64,000 bases of DNA, from NCBI GenBank assembly GCA_964605185.1, contig CAZSBF010000003.1, positions 15,582 through 79,581 of the forward strand, written 5' to 3'. Positions within the stretch are counted from its first letter, which is position 1, and each line of letters begins with the position of its first letter. Below the pieces are notes generated by a model. That model was not told the origin of the DNA, made no database searches, and saw only the letters and a program-made list of their open reading frames with translations. The DNA is from JACRIM01 sp964605185 (lineage in GTDB: Bacteria > Planctomycetota > Phycisphaerae > UBA1845 > UTPLA1). Positions 28,185 through 36,621 of the stretch are shown here, piece after piece. A program made the translations under genes and the position numbers.

Positions 28185-28529
28185 ATGGCGGCGAAGATAC
28201 GAAAAAATGATCGCGTCGAAGTGATCACGGGCGACCACAAGGGTGCCCAGGGTCGCGTGCTACGCGTCGATCCGGAAAACCAGAAAGTGGTGATCGAGGG
28301 CGTGAACCTCGTCTATCGCCACCTGAAGCCCAGCCGGGCGAACCCGCAGGGCGGCCGCATCCGAAAGGAAGCGCCGATCCACATTTCGAACGTGCTGGCC
28401 GTCGATGCGAAGACCTCGCGCGGCAGCCGGGTTCGATTTCAGATCGAGCGCGATTCGACCGGGAAGGTCGAATCAAAGAAGCGGATGACCAAAGGCGGCA
28501 CCGTGTTGGAAGAAATCAAGTCGGCTTAA
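28185..28529 (+). CDS. rplX: 50S ribosomal protein L24
   Basis: The 114-residue L24 carries the KOW motif near the start (IRKNDRVEVITGDHKGAQGRVLRVDPENQKVVIEGVN) and the conserved KPSRANPQGGRIRKEAPIHISNV stretch. L24 starts assembly of the large subunit and lies by the tunnel exit. The start ATG 28185 follows a purine-rich stretch (AGGAAACAGACG). Confidence 0.96.
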   Translation: MAAKIRKNDRVEVITGDHKGAQGRVLRVDPENQKVVIEGVNLVYRHLKPSRANPQGGRIRKEAPIHISNVLAVDAKTSRGSRVRFQIERDSTGKVESKKRMTKGGTVLEEIKSA

Positions 28530-28556
28530 ACGACTTGCAGCAAGTGAGATGAGCAG

Positions 28557-29111
28557 ATGGCTCGGATGATTGAACGTTATAACTCGGAAATCGTGCCCTC
28601 CCTGATGAAGGAGTTCGGCCGGACGAATCGCCTTTCGATCCCCAAGATCGAGAAGGTGGTGGTGTCCATGGGTGTCGGCAAGGCGCTTCAGGAAAAGAAG
28701 CGCATCGAGCATGCCCAGAAAGAGCTGACCCAGATCACCGGGCAGAAGCCGTTCCTGTGCCGTGCGAAGAAGAGCGTGTCGAACTTCAAGCTCCGCGAGG
28801 GCTATGAAATCGGCATGAAGGTCACGCTCCGCGGCAAGCGGATGTACGATTTCCTCGAACGGCTGATCGCCATCGCGATCCCGCGTATTCGCGACTTCCG
28901 CGGGCTGAACCCGCGCGGGTTCGACGGCCGCGGCAATTTCAACATGGGTTTGACCGAGCAGACGGTCTTCCCGGAAGTCGATGCCGACCGCGTCGAGTTT
29001 CAGCAGGGTATGAACATCACCATGGTGACGACGGCCCGCAACGACGCCGAAGCGCGAAAGCTGCTGACGCTCCTCGGCCTGCCGTTCCGCCGGGATGAAA
29101 AGGATAACTAA
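28557..29111 (+). CDS. rplE: 50S ribosomal protein L5
   Basis: The 184-residue L5 includes the family segments LSIPKIEKVVVSMGVGKAL, LTQITGQKPFLCRAKKSVSNFKLREG and PRIRDFRGLNPRGFDGRGNFNMGLTEQTVFPEVDAD. It binds 5S rRNA in the central protuberance. Length is as usual. Confidence 0.97.
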   Translation: MARMIERYNSEIVPSLMKEFGRTNRLSIPKIEKVVVSMGVGKALQEKKRIEHAQKELTQITGQKPFLCRAKKSVSNFKLREGYEIGMKVTLRGKRMYDFLERLIAIAIPRIRDFRGLNPRGFDGRGNFNMGLTEQTVFPEVDADRVEFQQGMNITMVTTARNDAEARKLLTLLGLPFRRDEKDN

Positions 29112-29170
29112 CAGGCGAAGCCGATTGTCGGCCGCGTCGGGTAAAGACAGCGACGGGAGCAAGGGATTTC

Positions 29171-29356
29171 ATGGCACGCAAATGCTGGATCATCAAGGCC
29201 AAGGCCAAGCCCAAGTTTAAGGTGCGGGGCTATACGCGGTGCGCGGTGTGCGGGCGCTCGCGGGCGGTGTATCGCAAGTTCATGCTCTGCCGCCTTTGTT
29301 TCCGCAAAATGGCGCTGGAAGGCAAGATCCCCGGTGTTCGCAAGGCCAGTTGGTAG
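29171..29356 (+). CDS. rpsN: 30S ribosomal protein S14, zinc-binding type
   Basis: The 61-residue S14 is the short form with four zinc-binding cysteines: CAVCGRSRAVYRKFMLCRLC at about residues 24-43. It lies in the head of the small subunit. MARKCWIIKAKAKPKFKVRGYTRC shows the usual N-terminus. The zinc form implies the cell may keep a zinc-free copy elsewhere, but none is seen here. Confidence 0.97.
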   Translation: MARKCWIIKAKAKPKFKVRGYTRCAVCGRSRAVYRKFMLCRLCFRKMALEGKIPGVRKASW

Positions 29357-29375
29357 GAATTGAGGATCGCTACGT

Positions 29376-29771
29376 ATGTGGACTGACCCGATTGCAGATC
29401 TCCTGACGCGCATCCGAAACGGCGTGCGCAACGGTGCCAAACAGGTTTCGCTTCCGCACAGTCGCATGAAGCAGGCCGTGAGCGAAGTGCTGAAGCAGGA
29501 AGGCTATATCTCCGGCGTCGAGCGCATCGAGGGCAAGCCCCGCGACGTGCTCCGTCTGACGCTCAAGTACGGCCCGCGCGGCGAACGCGTGATCAGCTCG
29601 ATCCGCCGCGAGAGCAAGGCCGGCTGTCGGAAGTACGTCAGCGTGGACAAGCTCCCGAAGGTGCTCAACGGAATGGGCATCTCGGTGGTGTCAACGAGCC
29701 GCGGTTTGATGAGCGATCGAAAGTGCCGCGAGATGAAGGTCGGCGGCGAATTGGTTTGCACGGTGTATTAA
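29376..29771 (+). CDS. rpsH: 30S ribosomal protein S8
   Basis: The 131-residue S8 starts MWTDPIADLLTRIRNGVRNGAKQVSLPHSRMKQAVSEVLKQEGYI and ends VVSTSRGLMSDRKCREMKVGGELVCTVY. S8 binds the central domain of 16S rRNA and in Escherichia coli represses the spc operon. Length is standard. Confidence 0.97.
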   Translation: MWTDPIADLLTRIRNGVRNGAKQVSLPHSRMKQAVSEVLKQEGYISGVERIEGKPRDVLRLTLKYGPRGERVISSIRRESKAGCRKYVSVDKLPKVLNGMGISVVSTSRGLMSDRKCREMKVGGELVCTVY

Positions 29772-29813
29772 TCGGAAGCCCCGCGAGAAATCGCGGGAGA
29801 GCGAGACGAAACG

Positions 29814-30386
29814 ATGTCGCGAATTGGAAAAAAACCCATTGCCCTCCCCAGCGGCGTTAAGGCCGAATTGAAGGGCAACGTTGTTACCGTGACCGGCCCG
29901 AAGGGGACGATGTCATGGCCCCATGCCAAGGGTGTGGCGGTCAAGGTCGATGGAAGCGCGATCCTCGTGACGCGCGACTCCGATCAGTCATCGCATCGCG
30001 CCTTGCACGGCACGACGCGGGCCCTGCTGAACAACATGGTCATCGGCGTGTCGCAGGGTTACACGCAGAAGATGGAAATCTACGGAACGGGTTACAGCTG
30101 TTCGCTTCAGGGGCAGTCCCTGGATCTGAATGTCGGCTACTCCCATCCGATCAAGCTGTCGGTGCCTCAGGGCCTGAAGGTGACGATCGACGTGCCGCAG
30201 ACCAAAGGCGATGAAACTCCGGCAAGGCTGACGCTGACGGCGATCGACAAGCAGGTGATTGGCTCGTTCGCCCGCGCCATTCAGGATGCCCGACCGCCGG
30301 AGCCGTACAAGGGCAAGGGCGTGCGATACGAAGGCGAGCAGATCCGACGCAAGGCCGGTAAGGCGTTTGCGGGAACGGGTGCATAA
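29814..30386 (+). CDS. rplF: 50S ribosomal protein L6
   Basis: The 190-residue L6 begins MSRIGKKPIALPSGVKAELKGNVVTVTGPKGTMSW and its second half includes GYTQKMEIYGTGYSCSLQGQSLDLNVGYSHPIKLSVPQGL and RPPEPYKGKGVRYEGEQIRRKAGK. It sits near the GTPase centre. Both copies of the duplicated L6 fold are visible. Confidence 0.97.
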   Translation: MSRIGKKPIALPSGVKAELKGNVVTVTGPKGTMSWPHAKGVAVKVDGSAILVTRDSDQSSHRALHGTTRALLNNMVIGVSQGYTQKMEIYGTGYSCSLQGQSLDLNVGYSHPIKLSVPQGLKVTIDVPQTKGDETPARLTLTAIDKQVIGSFARAIQDARPPEPYKGKGVRYEGEQIRRKAGKAFAGTGA

Positions 30387-30402
30387 GGACTGTGAGACTA
30401 CG

Positions 30403-30771
30403 ATGAACGTGCGAGAATTGAAAAAAGTCAGGCAGGTTCGGCGAAAACATCGCGGCCGGCGCAAGTTGTTCGGCACTCCCGAGCGACCGCGGCTCTCGGT
30501 CAATCGCAGCCACCTGAACATCAGTGCCCAGATCATCGACGACATTTCCGGCAAGACGCTTGTCTCCGCCGGAACGAACAGCAAGTCGATGTCCGATCAG
30601 GTCAAGACCGGCGCCAATGTGAAGGCGGCCGAGGCTGTCGGAACGATGTTGGCCGAGCGTGCTCGCATGCAGGGCATTACGAAGGTTTGTTTCGACCGCG
30701 GCGGCCGCAAGTTTCACGGCCGCATCAAGGCATTGGCCGAGGCGGCACGAAAAACAGGATTGGAGTTCTAA
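30403..30771 (+). CDS. rplR: 50S ribosomal protein L18
   Basis: The 122-residue L18 starts MNVRELKKVRQVRRKHRGRRKLFGTPERPRLSVNRSHLNISAQII and ends FDRGGRKFHGRIKALAEAARKTGLEF, both typical. It binds 5S rRNA with L5. ATG 30403 is taken as start; the frame is open into rplF but the extra part is not related to L18. Confidence 0.97.
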   Translation: MNVRELKKVRQVRRKHRGRRKLFGTPERPRLSVNRSHLNISAQIIDDISGKTLVSAGTNSKSMSDQVKTGANVKAAEAVGTMLAERARMQGITKVCFDRGGRKFHGRIKALAEAARKTGLEF

Positions 30772-30819
30772 ACGATCGGGCAGGTGCCCGGCGTGTTCGA
30801 CGGATAGCAGGTGTTACAC

Positions 30820-31329
30820 ATGGCCAAAGGCCGATCAGGCAGTTCGGATTTCAAGGAAAGCTCCGGCTTCGACGACAACGTCGTCAAAGTCTATCGCTGC
30901 GCGAAGGTCGTGAAGGGTGGCAGACGATTTTCGTTTGCGGCCCTTGTCGTCGTCGGCGATCGAAACGGACGCGTCGGCCTCGGCTATGGCAAGGCCAACG
31001 AAGTGCCGCAGGCCGTTGAGAAGGGTCGCAAGCAGGCCTCGCGCTCCATGCGCTCGGTCGTGCTGACCGGCTCGTCCATCCCGCACACGGTGATGGGCAA
31101 GTTCGGAGCGAGCCAGGTGAAGCTGCTCCCCGCAAGCGAAGGAACCGGCGTCATCGCCGGCGCGAGCGTTCGCGCCGTGCTGGAGTTGGCCGGTGTGAAG
31201 GATTGCCTGACGAAGGTGTACGGTTCGAGCAGCCCGAAGAATCTGGTGAAGGCCACGTTTGCCGCCTTGGAGTCGCTGCGAGACCGAACGATGATCGAAA
31301 ATCTCCGCGGCGTAAGCGTCGCGAGCTAA
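30820..31329 (+). CDS. rpsE: 30S ribosomal protein S5
   Basis: The 169-residue S5 has the double-stranded-RNA-binding segment VVKVYRCAKVVKGGRRFSFAALVVVGDRNGRVGLGYGKANEVPQAVEKG and the later GTGVIAGASVRAVLELAGVKDCLTKVYGSSSPKNLVKAT. It affects translational accuracy. ATG 30820 is preceded by AGCAGGTG; an upstream GTG at 30811 adds only three residues. Confidence 0.97.
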   Translation: MAKGRSGSSDFKESSGFDDNVVKVYRCAKVVKGGRRFSFAALVVVGDRNGRVGLGYGKANEVPQAVEKGRKQASRSMRSVVLTGSSIPHTVMGKFGASQVKLLPASEGTGVIAGASVRAVLELAGVKDCLTKVYGSSSPKNLVKATFAALESLRDRTMIENLRGVSVAS

Positions 31330-31351
31330 GAAAAGGTGCGTTGAGGACGTC

Positions 31352-31984
31352 ATGAACATTACGCAAATCACTACGCGTGCCGGCGCTCGACCCAAGCGCA
31401 AGCGAGTCGGTCGCGGCGAGGGCAGCGGCCTTGGCAAGACCTCCGGTCGAGGTCACAAGGGCGAAGGCTCGCGCTCCGGCGGCCTCAAAGGCAAACTCTA
31501 CGAAGGCGGCGTATTCCCGCTCTTCCGCCGCGTGCCGAAGGTCGGCTTTAACAACGCCAACTTTCGCGTCGAGTATCAGGTCGTGAATGTGTGCGACCTG
31601 AACGATCGCTTCAAGGATGGCGACCACGTCACGGCCCCGATGCTCTGCGAAATGGGCTTGATCCGCGACGAGAAGGCGCCCGTGAAGATCCTCGGCGACG
31701 GCGAACTGAAGAAGAAGTTGACGATCGAGGCCCAGCGATTCAGTGCCCGCGCCCTCGAGACCATTGAGAAGGCCGGCGGCACGGTCAAGAAGCTTGGCCC
31801 TCAGCCCAAGAAGAAGTTCATCAAGCGACCGCCGCCGCCGAAGCCCAAGGCTGAAGCCGAAGCCGTCGAGCCGAAGAGTGAGAAGAAGAGCGAAAAGAAG
31901 GGCGAGAAAAAAGGCGGCGACGACAAAGCGCCTGAAAAGAAGAAGTCGAAAAAGCCTGCCGAGGGAGAATCGGCCGGCGAGTAA
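31352..31984 (+). CDS. rplO: 50S ribosomal protein L15 with Lys/Glu-rich tail
   Basis: Residues 1-150 match L15 (RPKRKRVGRGEGSGLGKTSGRGHKGEGSRSG, then a C-terminal ILGDGELKKKLTIEAQRFSARALETIEKAGG). A tail of about 60 residues follows, made mostly of Lys, Glu, Pro and Ala (PKKKFIKRPPPPKPK...EKKSEKKGEKK). Such tails are probably disordered. No rpmD gene for L30 lies between rpsE and rplO, where most bacteria have it; the gap is only 22 bases. Confidence 0.95.
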   Translation: MNITQITTRAGARPKRKRVGRGEGSGLGKTSGRGHKGEGSRSGGLKGKLYEGGVFPLFRRVPKVGFNNANFRVEYQVVNVCDLNDRFKDGDHVTAPMLCEMGLIRDEKAPVKILGDGELKKKLTIEAQRFSARALETIEKAGGTVKKLGPQPKKKFIKRPPPPKPKAEAEAVEPKSEKKSEKKGEKKGGDDKAPEKKKSKKPAEGESAGE

Positions 31985-32032
31985 TTTGGGGGTTGTTTCA
32001 GCCGGACATCGGTCCCGGTTTGAGTGATTTAT

Positions 32033-33427
32033 ATGCTGAAGACGTTTGCAAACATCTTCAAAGTTCGGGAGTTGCGGAACAAGATCCTGTTCACGCTCGG
32101 CCTCTTGGCCGTGTACCGGGTCGGGTTCTACGTACCGCTGCCGGGCGTCGATCAGGGCGCGCTCAGCAGCTATTGGACTCAGACTCCCGGCGGCGAGAGC
32201 AGCGGTGCGCAGCAATTGGCTGAGGCCTTTGCCATGTTCACGGGCGGCAACTTGCAGCAGAGCACGATCTTCGGGCTCGGCATCATGCCGTATATCTCGG
32301 CCTCAATTATTTTCCAGCTCCTTGGGACGGTGGTTCCGGCGCTGGAGAAATTGAAGCAGGAGGGCGAGGCCGGTCGCAAGAAACTTCAGGAATACACCCG
32401 CTACGCGACAGTGGCGATTTGTCTGATTCAGGGCGCGTTCTGGCTCAATCACATGGGCCGATCGAGCTTGGTGTACAACGAATACAACGACTTCAGCGCC
32501 AACTTTTTTGGAACGCTTTGCTTCTGGCTCATTGGCGTAACCGCCATGACCGCCGGCACCGTGTTCCTGATGTGGCTGGGCGAACAAATTGATGAATATG
32601 GCATCGGCAACGGTGTCAGCCTCATCATCATGTCCGGCATTCTCGCGCGGATGCCGAATGCCGTCTTCTGGGTCGCTGAGAACGCGTCCATCGATGTCGG
32701 CGGCGATGCTCAGATGGGACCCGCGAAGATCGTGTTCCTGATTGTCGCGTTTGTCGCGGTCATTGCCGGTTCGATTCTGATTACCCAGGGTCAACGGCGC
32801 ATCCCGATCCAGCAGGCCAAGCAGACGCGTGGCCGAAAGGTCTGGGGCGGGCAGCGACATTACCTGCCGCTCCGCGTGAATCATGGCGGTGTCATGCCGA
32901 TCATCTTCGCGAGCAGCCTGCTCATCTTCCCCGGCATCATGCTCGACTGGCTGGCGAACTTCTTTGAGAGCAGCGGCTTCCTGCGAATGCTCGCATCCGA
33001 GTACGGCCGCTCCGGCTTCCTGTATTCCGTCTCGTACATCGCGCTGGTCTATTTCTTTGCGTACTTCTGGACGACCGTTCAGTTCCAGCCCAAGGAAATG
33101 GCCAACCAGCTTCGCGACTACGGTTCGTTTATCCCCGGCCTTCGCCCGGGCAAGCGGACGGCCGACTATCTTGAAACCGTGATGACCCGCATTACCTATG
33201 TCGGTGCGGGCTTCTTGTGCCTGATCGCCTTGATCCCGCAGATCATCGCGAGTGCTATGAATATTCCAATCCAGGTGTCATCGTTCCTTGGCGGCACCGG
33301 ATTGCTGATTGTGGTCAGCGTCGGCCTCGATCTCGTTCAGCGAGTGGAGTCGAATCTGATTATGCGAAATTACGGCGGATTCCTTGGCGATTCCGGAGGG
33401 TCTCGAATTAAGGGAGCCTACGCGTGA
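32033..33427 (+). CDS. secY: preprotein translocase subunit SecY
   Basis: The 464-residue SecY forms the membrane channel for protein export. It has the opening MLKTFANIFKVRELRNKILFTLGLLAVYRVGFYVPLPGVD and ten membrane helices, including GLGIMPYISASIIFQLLG and the loop GQRRIPIQQAKQTRG near the channel. NHGGVMPIIFASSLLIFPGI and GLRPGKRTADYLETVMTRIT are typical. Residues FESSGFLRMLASEYGRSGF form a loop that differs from most bacteria. ATG 32033 is preferred over GTG 32024. Confidence 0.96.
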   Translation: MLKTFANIFKVRELRNKILFTLGLLAVYRVGFYVPLPGVDQGALSSYWTQTPGGESSGAQQLAEAFAMFTGGNLQQSTIFGLGIMPYISASIIFQLLGTVVPALEKLKQEGEAGRKKLQEYTRYATVAICLIQGAFWLNHMGRSSLVYNEYNDFSANFFGTLCFWLIGVTAMTAGTVFLMWLGEQIDEYGIGNGVSLIIMSGILARMPNAVFWVAENASIDVGGDAQMGPAKIVFLIVAFVAVIAGSILITQGQRRIPIQQAKQTRGRKVWGGQRHYLPLRVNHGGVMPIIFASSLLIFPGIMLDWLANFFESSGFLRMLASEYGRSGFLYSVSYIALVYFFAYFWTTVQFQPKEMANQLRDYGSFIPGLRPGKRTADYLETVMTRITYVGAGFLCLIALIPQIIASAMNIPIQVSSFLGGTGLLIVVSVGLDLVQRVESNLIMRNYGGFLGDSGGSRIKGAYA

Positions 33428-34068
33428 ACCTGATGTTGCTCGGCCCGCCCGGCGCGGGAAAGGGCACTCAGTCCGCACGGATCGCGGCCGACTTCGGCCT
33501 TTTGCATCTGTCCAGTGGAGACATCCTCCGGGCAGAGCGAAAAGGCCAGACCGAACTGGGTCGAAAAGCCCAGGACTATATGGATCGCGGCGCATTGGTG
33601 CCGGATGATCTGATCCTCGCCATGATGGTGGATCACATCAACCGACCCGAGGCGCAGAAGGGATTCTTGTTGGATGGTTTTCCGCGGACGGTTCCGCAGG
33701 CCGAAGGGTTGGACCAGAGACTGGCCGCCGCCGGCAAGCGAATCGACGCGGTGATCAACATCGTTGTGTCCGATGCCGAGGTGACTCGGCGACTGACTGG
33801 ACGGTGGTCCTGCCCGAAGGATGGCAGGATTTATCACGAAGTGTTCTCGCCGCCCGCGAAATGCGGTGTGTGCGATGACTGCGGAACCGCGCTGACTCGT
33901 CGCAAGGACGACGAGCCGGGCGTGGTGTCTCAGCGTTTGGTGACTTACCACGCCGAGACCGAGCCGCTGGTTGATTATTACGGCCGACGCGACGTACTGC
34001 GGACGGTCGATGGCAGCGTGGACGCGGACGTGGTGACGGCGTCCATCAAGAAGGCGTGCAACGAATGA
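33424..34068 (+). CDS. adk: adenylate kinase
   Basis: The 214-residue enzyme interconverts AMP and ATP with ADP. The P-loop is GPPGAGKGTQSARIA at residues 7-21; HLSSGDILRAERKGQTELG and GFLLDGFPRTVPQAEGLD are the AMP-binding parts. The LID domain (CPKDGRIYHEVFSPPAKCGVCDDCG) looks like a zinc-binding type, but the second of the usual four ligands is Asp instead of Cys. It starts with GTG at 33424, overlapping the secY stop by four bases. Confidence 0.95.
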   Translation: MNLMLLGPPGAGKGTQSARIAADFGLLHLSSGDILRAERKGQTELGRKAQDYMDRGALVPDDLILAMMVDHINRPEAQKGFLLDGFPRTVPQAEGLDQRLAAAGKRIDAVINIVVSDAEVTRRLTGRWSCPKDGRIYHEVFSPPAKCGVCDDCGTALTRRKDDEPGVVSQRLVTYHAETEPLVDYYGRRDVLRTVDGSVDADVVTASIKKACNE

Positions 34069-34901
34069 TGAGGCAGTCGTGGTCGAATTCGGCGACGGCG
34101 CCGCGCGGCGGGCAGAGTGTGGCGATTGTCCTGAAAAGCCCGCGCGAGATTGAATTGATGCGGTCGGCCGGTCGCGTGGTGCGACAAGTGCTGACCCGAA
34201 TGGGCGAGATGGTTCGCCCCGGCGTGACGACCGGTGAACTGGGTCGCGTCGCGGAAGAAATGATCGCCGCCGTGGGCGGCGAGGCCCTGTTTAAGGGCGT
34301 GACGACAAGCAAGACGAAGTTCCCATTTCCCGCTGCGATTTGTTCGAGCGTGAACGAGGAAGTGGTCCACGGCGTTCCGGGCGACCGGGTGCTGAAGGAA
34401 GGTGACATCGTCAGTGTTGATTGCGGAGTTCGGCTCCGCGGCTATTGCGGTGATGCAGCCATGACGTATGGCGTCGGTCGCATCACACCGCAGTCGCAGC
34501 GATTGCTGGATGTGACGTCCACGTCGCTCGAAATTGCCCTCCGCGAAATGCGGCCGGGGCGATGGTGGAGCGAGGTGGCCGGTGCGATTCAAAGTTACGT
34601 GGAGTCGCATGGTTTTTCGGTGGTTCGGGAGTTCGTGGGTCATGGCATCGGCCAGGGCATGCACGAAGAACCGAAAGTGCCGAACTACACGGATCGCAAG
34701 CAGCGCAAACAGGACTTCCGGCTCGACCCCGGTCTGGTGATCGCGGTGGAGCCGATGGTGAACATGGGTTCACCCGAGGTGAAATCGGGCGATTGGTCCG
34801 GTTGGCCGCAGGTGACGAAGGACGGCCGCTGGTCGGCTCATTTTGAGCATACCGTGGCGATCGTGCCGGATGGCATCGCGGTGTTGACGGATGGAAACTA
34901 G
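34065..34901 (+). CDS. map: methionine aminopeptidase, type I
   Basis: The 278-residue metallopeptidase removes the first methionine from new proteins. The metal ligands are recognisable: the Asp pair in VSVDCGVRLRGYCGDAAMTYGV, His in FVGHGIGQGMHEEP, Glu in VIAVEPMVNMGS and Glu in HFEHTVAIV. ATG 34065 overlaps the adk stop as ATGA. About 25 residues precede the usual start SPREIELMRSAGRVV; they are Ser/Arg-rich. Confidence 0.95.
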   Translation: MMRQSWSNSATAPRGGQSVAIVLKSPREIELMRSAGRVVRQVLTRMGEMVRPGVTTGELGRVAEEMIAAVGGEALFKGVTTSKTKFPFPAAICSSVNEEVVHGVPGDRVLKEGDIVSVDCGVRLRGYCGDAAMTYGVGRITPQSQRLLDVTSTSLEIALREMRPGRWWSEVAGAIQSYVESHGFSVVREFVGHGIGQGMHEEPKVPNYTDRKQRKQDFRLDPGLVIAVEPMVNMGSPEVKSGDWSGWPQVTKDGRWSAHFEHTVAIVPDGIAVLTDGN

Positions 34902-34919
34902 CGCACAGGAGTTGGTGCG

Positions 34920-35036
34920 ATGAAAGTGCGAAGCAGCGTTCGACGGATTTGTGAGAATTGCAAGATTATCAAGCGCAAGGGCGTGGTCCGCGTGATTTGC
35001 TCGGCAAATCCGCGACATAAGCAGCGCCAAGGCTAA
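34920..35036 (+). CDS. rpmJ: 50S ribosomal protein L36
   Basis: A 38-residue protein beginning MKVRSSVRRICENC and ending NPRHKQRQG. It is the zinc-binding form: Cys11, Cys14, Cys27 and His32 or His33. It lies 18 bases after map and 13 bases before rpsM, the usual place in the alpha operon. infA, which often sits nearby, is missing here. Confidence 0.95.
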   Translation: MKVRSSVRRICENCKIIKRKGVVRVICSANPRHKQRQG

Positions 35037-35049
35037 GGAGTACGGTTCG

Positions 35050-35433
35050 ATGCCACGTATCGCGGGTGTTGACATTCCGAATGACAAGCGAGTGGTGATC
35101 TCGCTGGGTTACATTTACGGCGTCGGGCCGAACAATGCCAAGGCCATCCTGAAAGAGGCCGGCATTGATGAGAGCGTCCGCTCCAAGAACCTGACGGAAG
35201 ACGAAATCAGCCGGATTGCAACGATCATCGACCGCAACTACGTGGTTGAGGGTCAGCTTCGCCGGCAGATCACGCAGAACATCTCCCGTCTGAAGGAGAT
35301 TCAGTGTTACCGGGGCTCGCGGCATCGTCGCGGCCTGCCGGTTCGAGGTCAGCGCACGCGCACGAATTCGCGCACCCGCAAGGGACCGCGCAAGACGATC
35401 GCCGGCAAGAAGAGCGTCAAGGAAATGCGGTAA
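35050..35433 (+). CDS. rpsM: 30S ribosomal protein S13
   Basis: The 127-residue S13 starts MPRIAGVDIPNDKRVVISLGYIYGVGPNNAKAILKEAGID and has the usual C-terminal CYRGSRHRRGLPVRGQRTRTNSRTRKGPRKTIAGKK. It contacts the P-site tRNA and forms bridges to the large subunit. The tail is of normal length. Confidence 0.97.
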   Translation: MPRIAGVDIPNDKRVVISLGYIYGVGPNNAKAILKEAGIDESVRSKNLTEDEISRIATIIDRNYVVEGQLRRQITQNISRLKEIQCYRGSRHRRGLPVRGQRTRTNSRTRKGPRKTIAGKKSVKEMR

Positions 35434-35457
35434 TCCGCGACAGGAGCGAGGTCCAAC

Positions 35458-35844
35458 GTGGCAAAAGCGGCTGGTGCGAAAAAGAAAATACGACGCAACA
35501 TCTCGAAAGGGATTGCGTACGTCCGGGCGACCTTCAACAACACGATGGTCACCATCACCGATATGAACGGCGAGACGCTGTGCTGGCAGTCGGCCGGTAC
35601 GGTCGGCTTCAAGGGCACGAGAAAGAGCACGCCCTTTGCCGCCCAGCGCGCCGGCGAGTCGGCGGCCTCGCAGGCAAGAAAGTTCGGCCTCAGCGAAATC
35701 GAAGTTCGCGTGAAAGGCCCGGGCAGCGGTCGCGAGTCGGCCGTGTCAGGTTTGCAGTCGGGCGGCCTTCGCGTCGTGTCCATCGAGGACATTACGCCCT
35801 TGCCGCATAACGGGTGTCGTCCGGCGCGAAAGCGGCGAGTCTAG
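35458..35844 (+). CDS. rpsK: 30S ribosomal protein S11
   Basis: The 128-residue S11 has the segments GIAYVRATFNNTMVTITDMNGETLCWQSAGTVGFKGTRKSTPFAAQ and LRVVSIEDITPLPHNGCRPARKRRV, both family hallmarks. It binds 16S rRNA in the platform. Start is GTG 35458, preceded by AGGAGCGAGG. Confidence 0.97.
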   Translation: MAKAAGAKKKIRRNISKGIAYVRATFNNTMVTITDMNGETLCWQSAGTVGFKGTRKSTPFAAQRAGESAASQARKFGLSEIEVRVKGPGSGRESAVSGLQSGGLRVVSIEDITPLPHNGCRPARKRRV

Positions 35845-35857
35845 CAGGTAAAGGTCT

Positions 35858-36493
35858 ATGGGAAGATACATCGGTCCAGTTTGTCGGAAGTGTCGGCGCG
35901 AGGGCATCAAGCTGATGCTCAAGGGCGCGCGTTGTGAAAGCGCGAAGTGCCCCATGGAGAAGCAGAATCGCAGCCTCCCGCCGGGCCAGTCGCGGGCGTT
36001 TCGCCGCGGCCAGGCCAGCGAATATGGCAAGCGCCTTCGCGAGACGCAGAAGGTCAAGCGCTATTACGGCTTGTGGGATGCGCAGTTCCGCAAGTATTTC
36101 AGTCATGCCCAGCATGCCTCGGAGAACACCGGGCAGGCGCTGCTCGGCCTTCTGGAGCGCCGGCTGGACAACGTAATCTGCAAGCTTGGTTGGGCGGCAT
36201 CGCGGAAGTCAGCGAGAATTGCCATCGCTCACAAGCATTTCATGGTCAACGGCAAGCTGGTGAACAAGCCCGGCTATTTGGTGAGCCAGCTCGACAAAAT
36301 CGAAGTTCACAAGCGCGAGGCCAGCCGCAAATTGGTGCGGGCCCTTGTCGATGCCGACCCGAATCGCCCGGTTCAGCCCTGGCTGAAGATTGATACGGCG
36401 AATCTGGTGGCCGGCGTTGTGTCGCTGCCCACGCGTGATGATGTACAGATTCCGGTGGAAGAGCAGCTGATCGTGGAATTTTGCAGTCGATGA
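35858..36493 (+). CDS. rpsD: 30S ribosomal protein S4
   Basis: The 211-residue S4 starts MGRYIGPVCRKCRREGIKLMLKGARCESAKCP with four cysteines in a zinc-knuckle arrangement. The middle carries RQGQASEYGKRLRETQKVKRYYGLWDAQF-like text, and the S4 RNA-binding domain LERRLDNVICKLGWAASRKSARIAIAHKHFMVNGKLVNKPG follows. S4 nucleates 30S assembly. The C-terminus overlaps an open frame for rpoA, but rpoA starts later. Confidence 0.97.
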   Translation: MGRYIGPVCRKCRREGIKLMLKGARCESAKCPMEKQNRSLPPGQSRAFRRGQASEYGKRLRETQKVKRYYGLWDAQFRKYFSHAQHASENTGQALLGLLERRLDNVICKLGWAASRKSARIAIAHKHFMVNGKLVNKPGYLVSQLDKIEVHKREASRKLVRALVDADPNRPVQPWLKIDTANLVAGVVSLPTRDDVQIPVEEQLIVEFCSR

Positions 36494-36621
36494 TAACGAG
36501 CACGGAAGACAATGCGGTCTACACGAGTGCGTCGCTGCCGCGCGAGGGCGTTCTGCCCCGTTCGGTACCGGCTCCGACGTTGGTCGGCGATGGGCACTCG
36601 CGGTTAATGGAGGTCAACACT

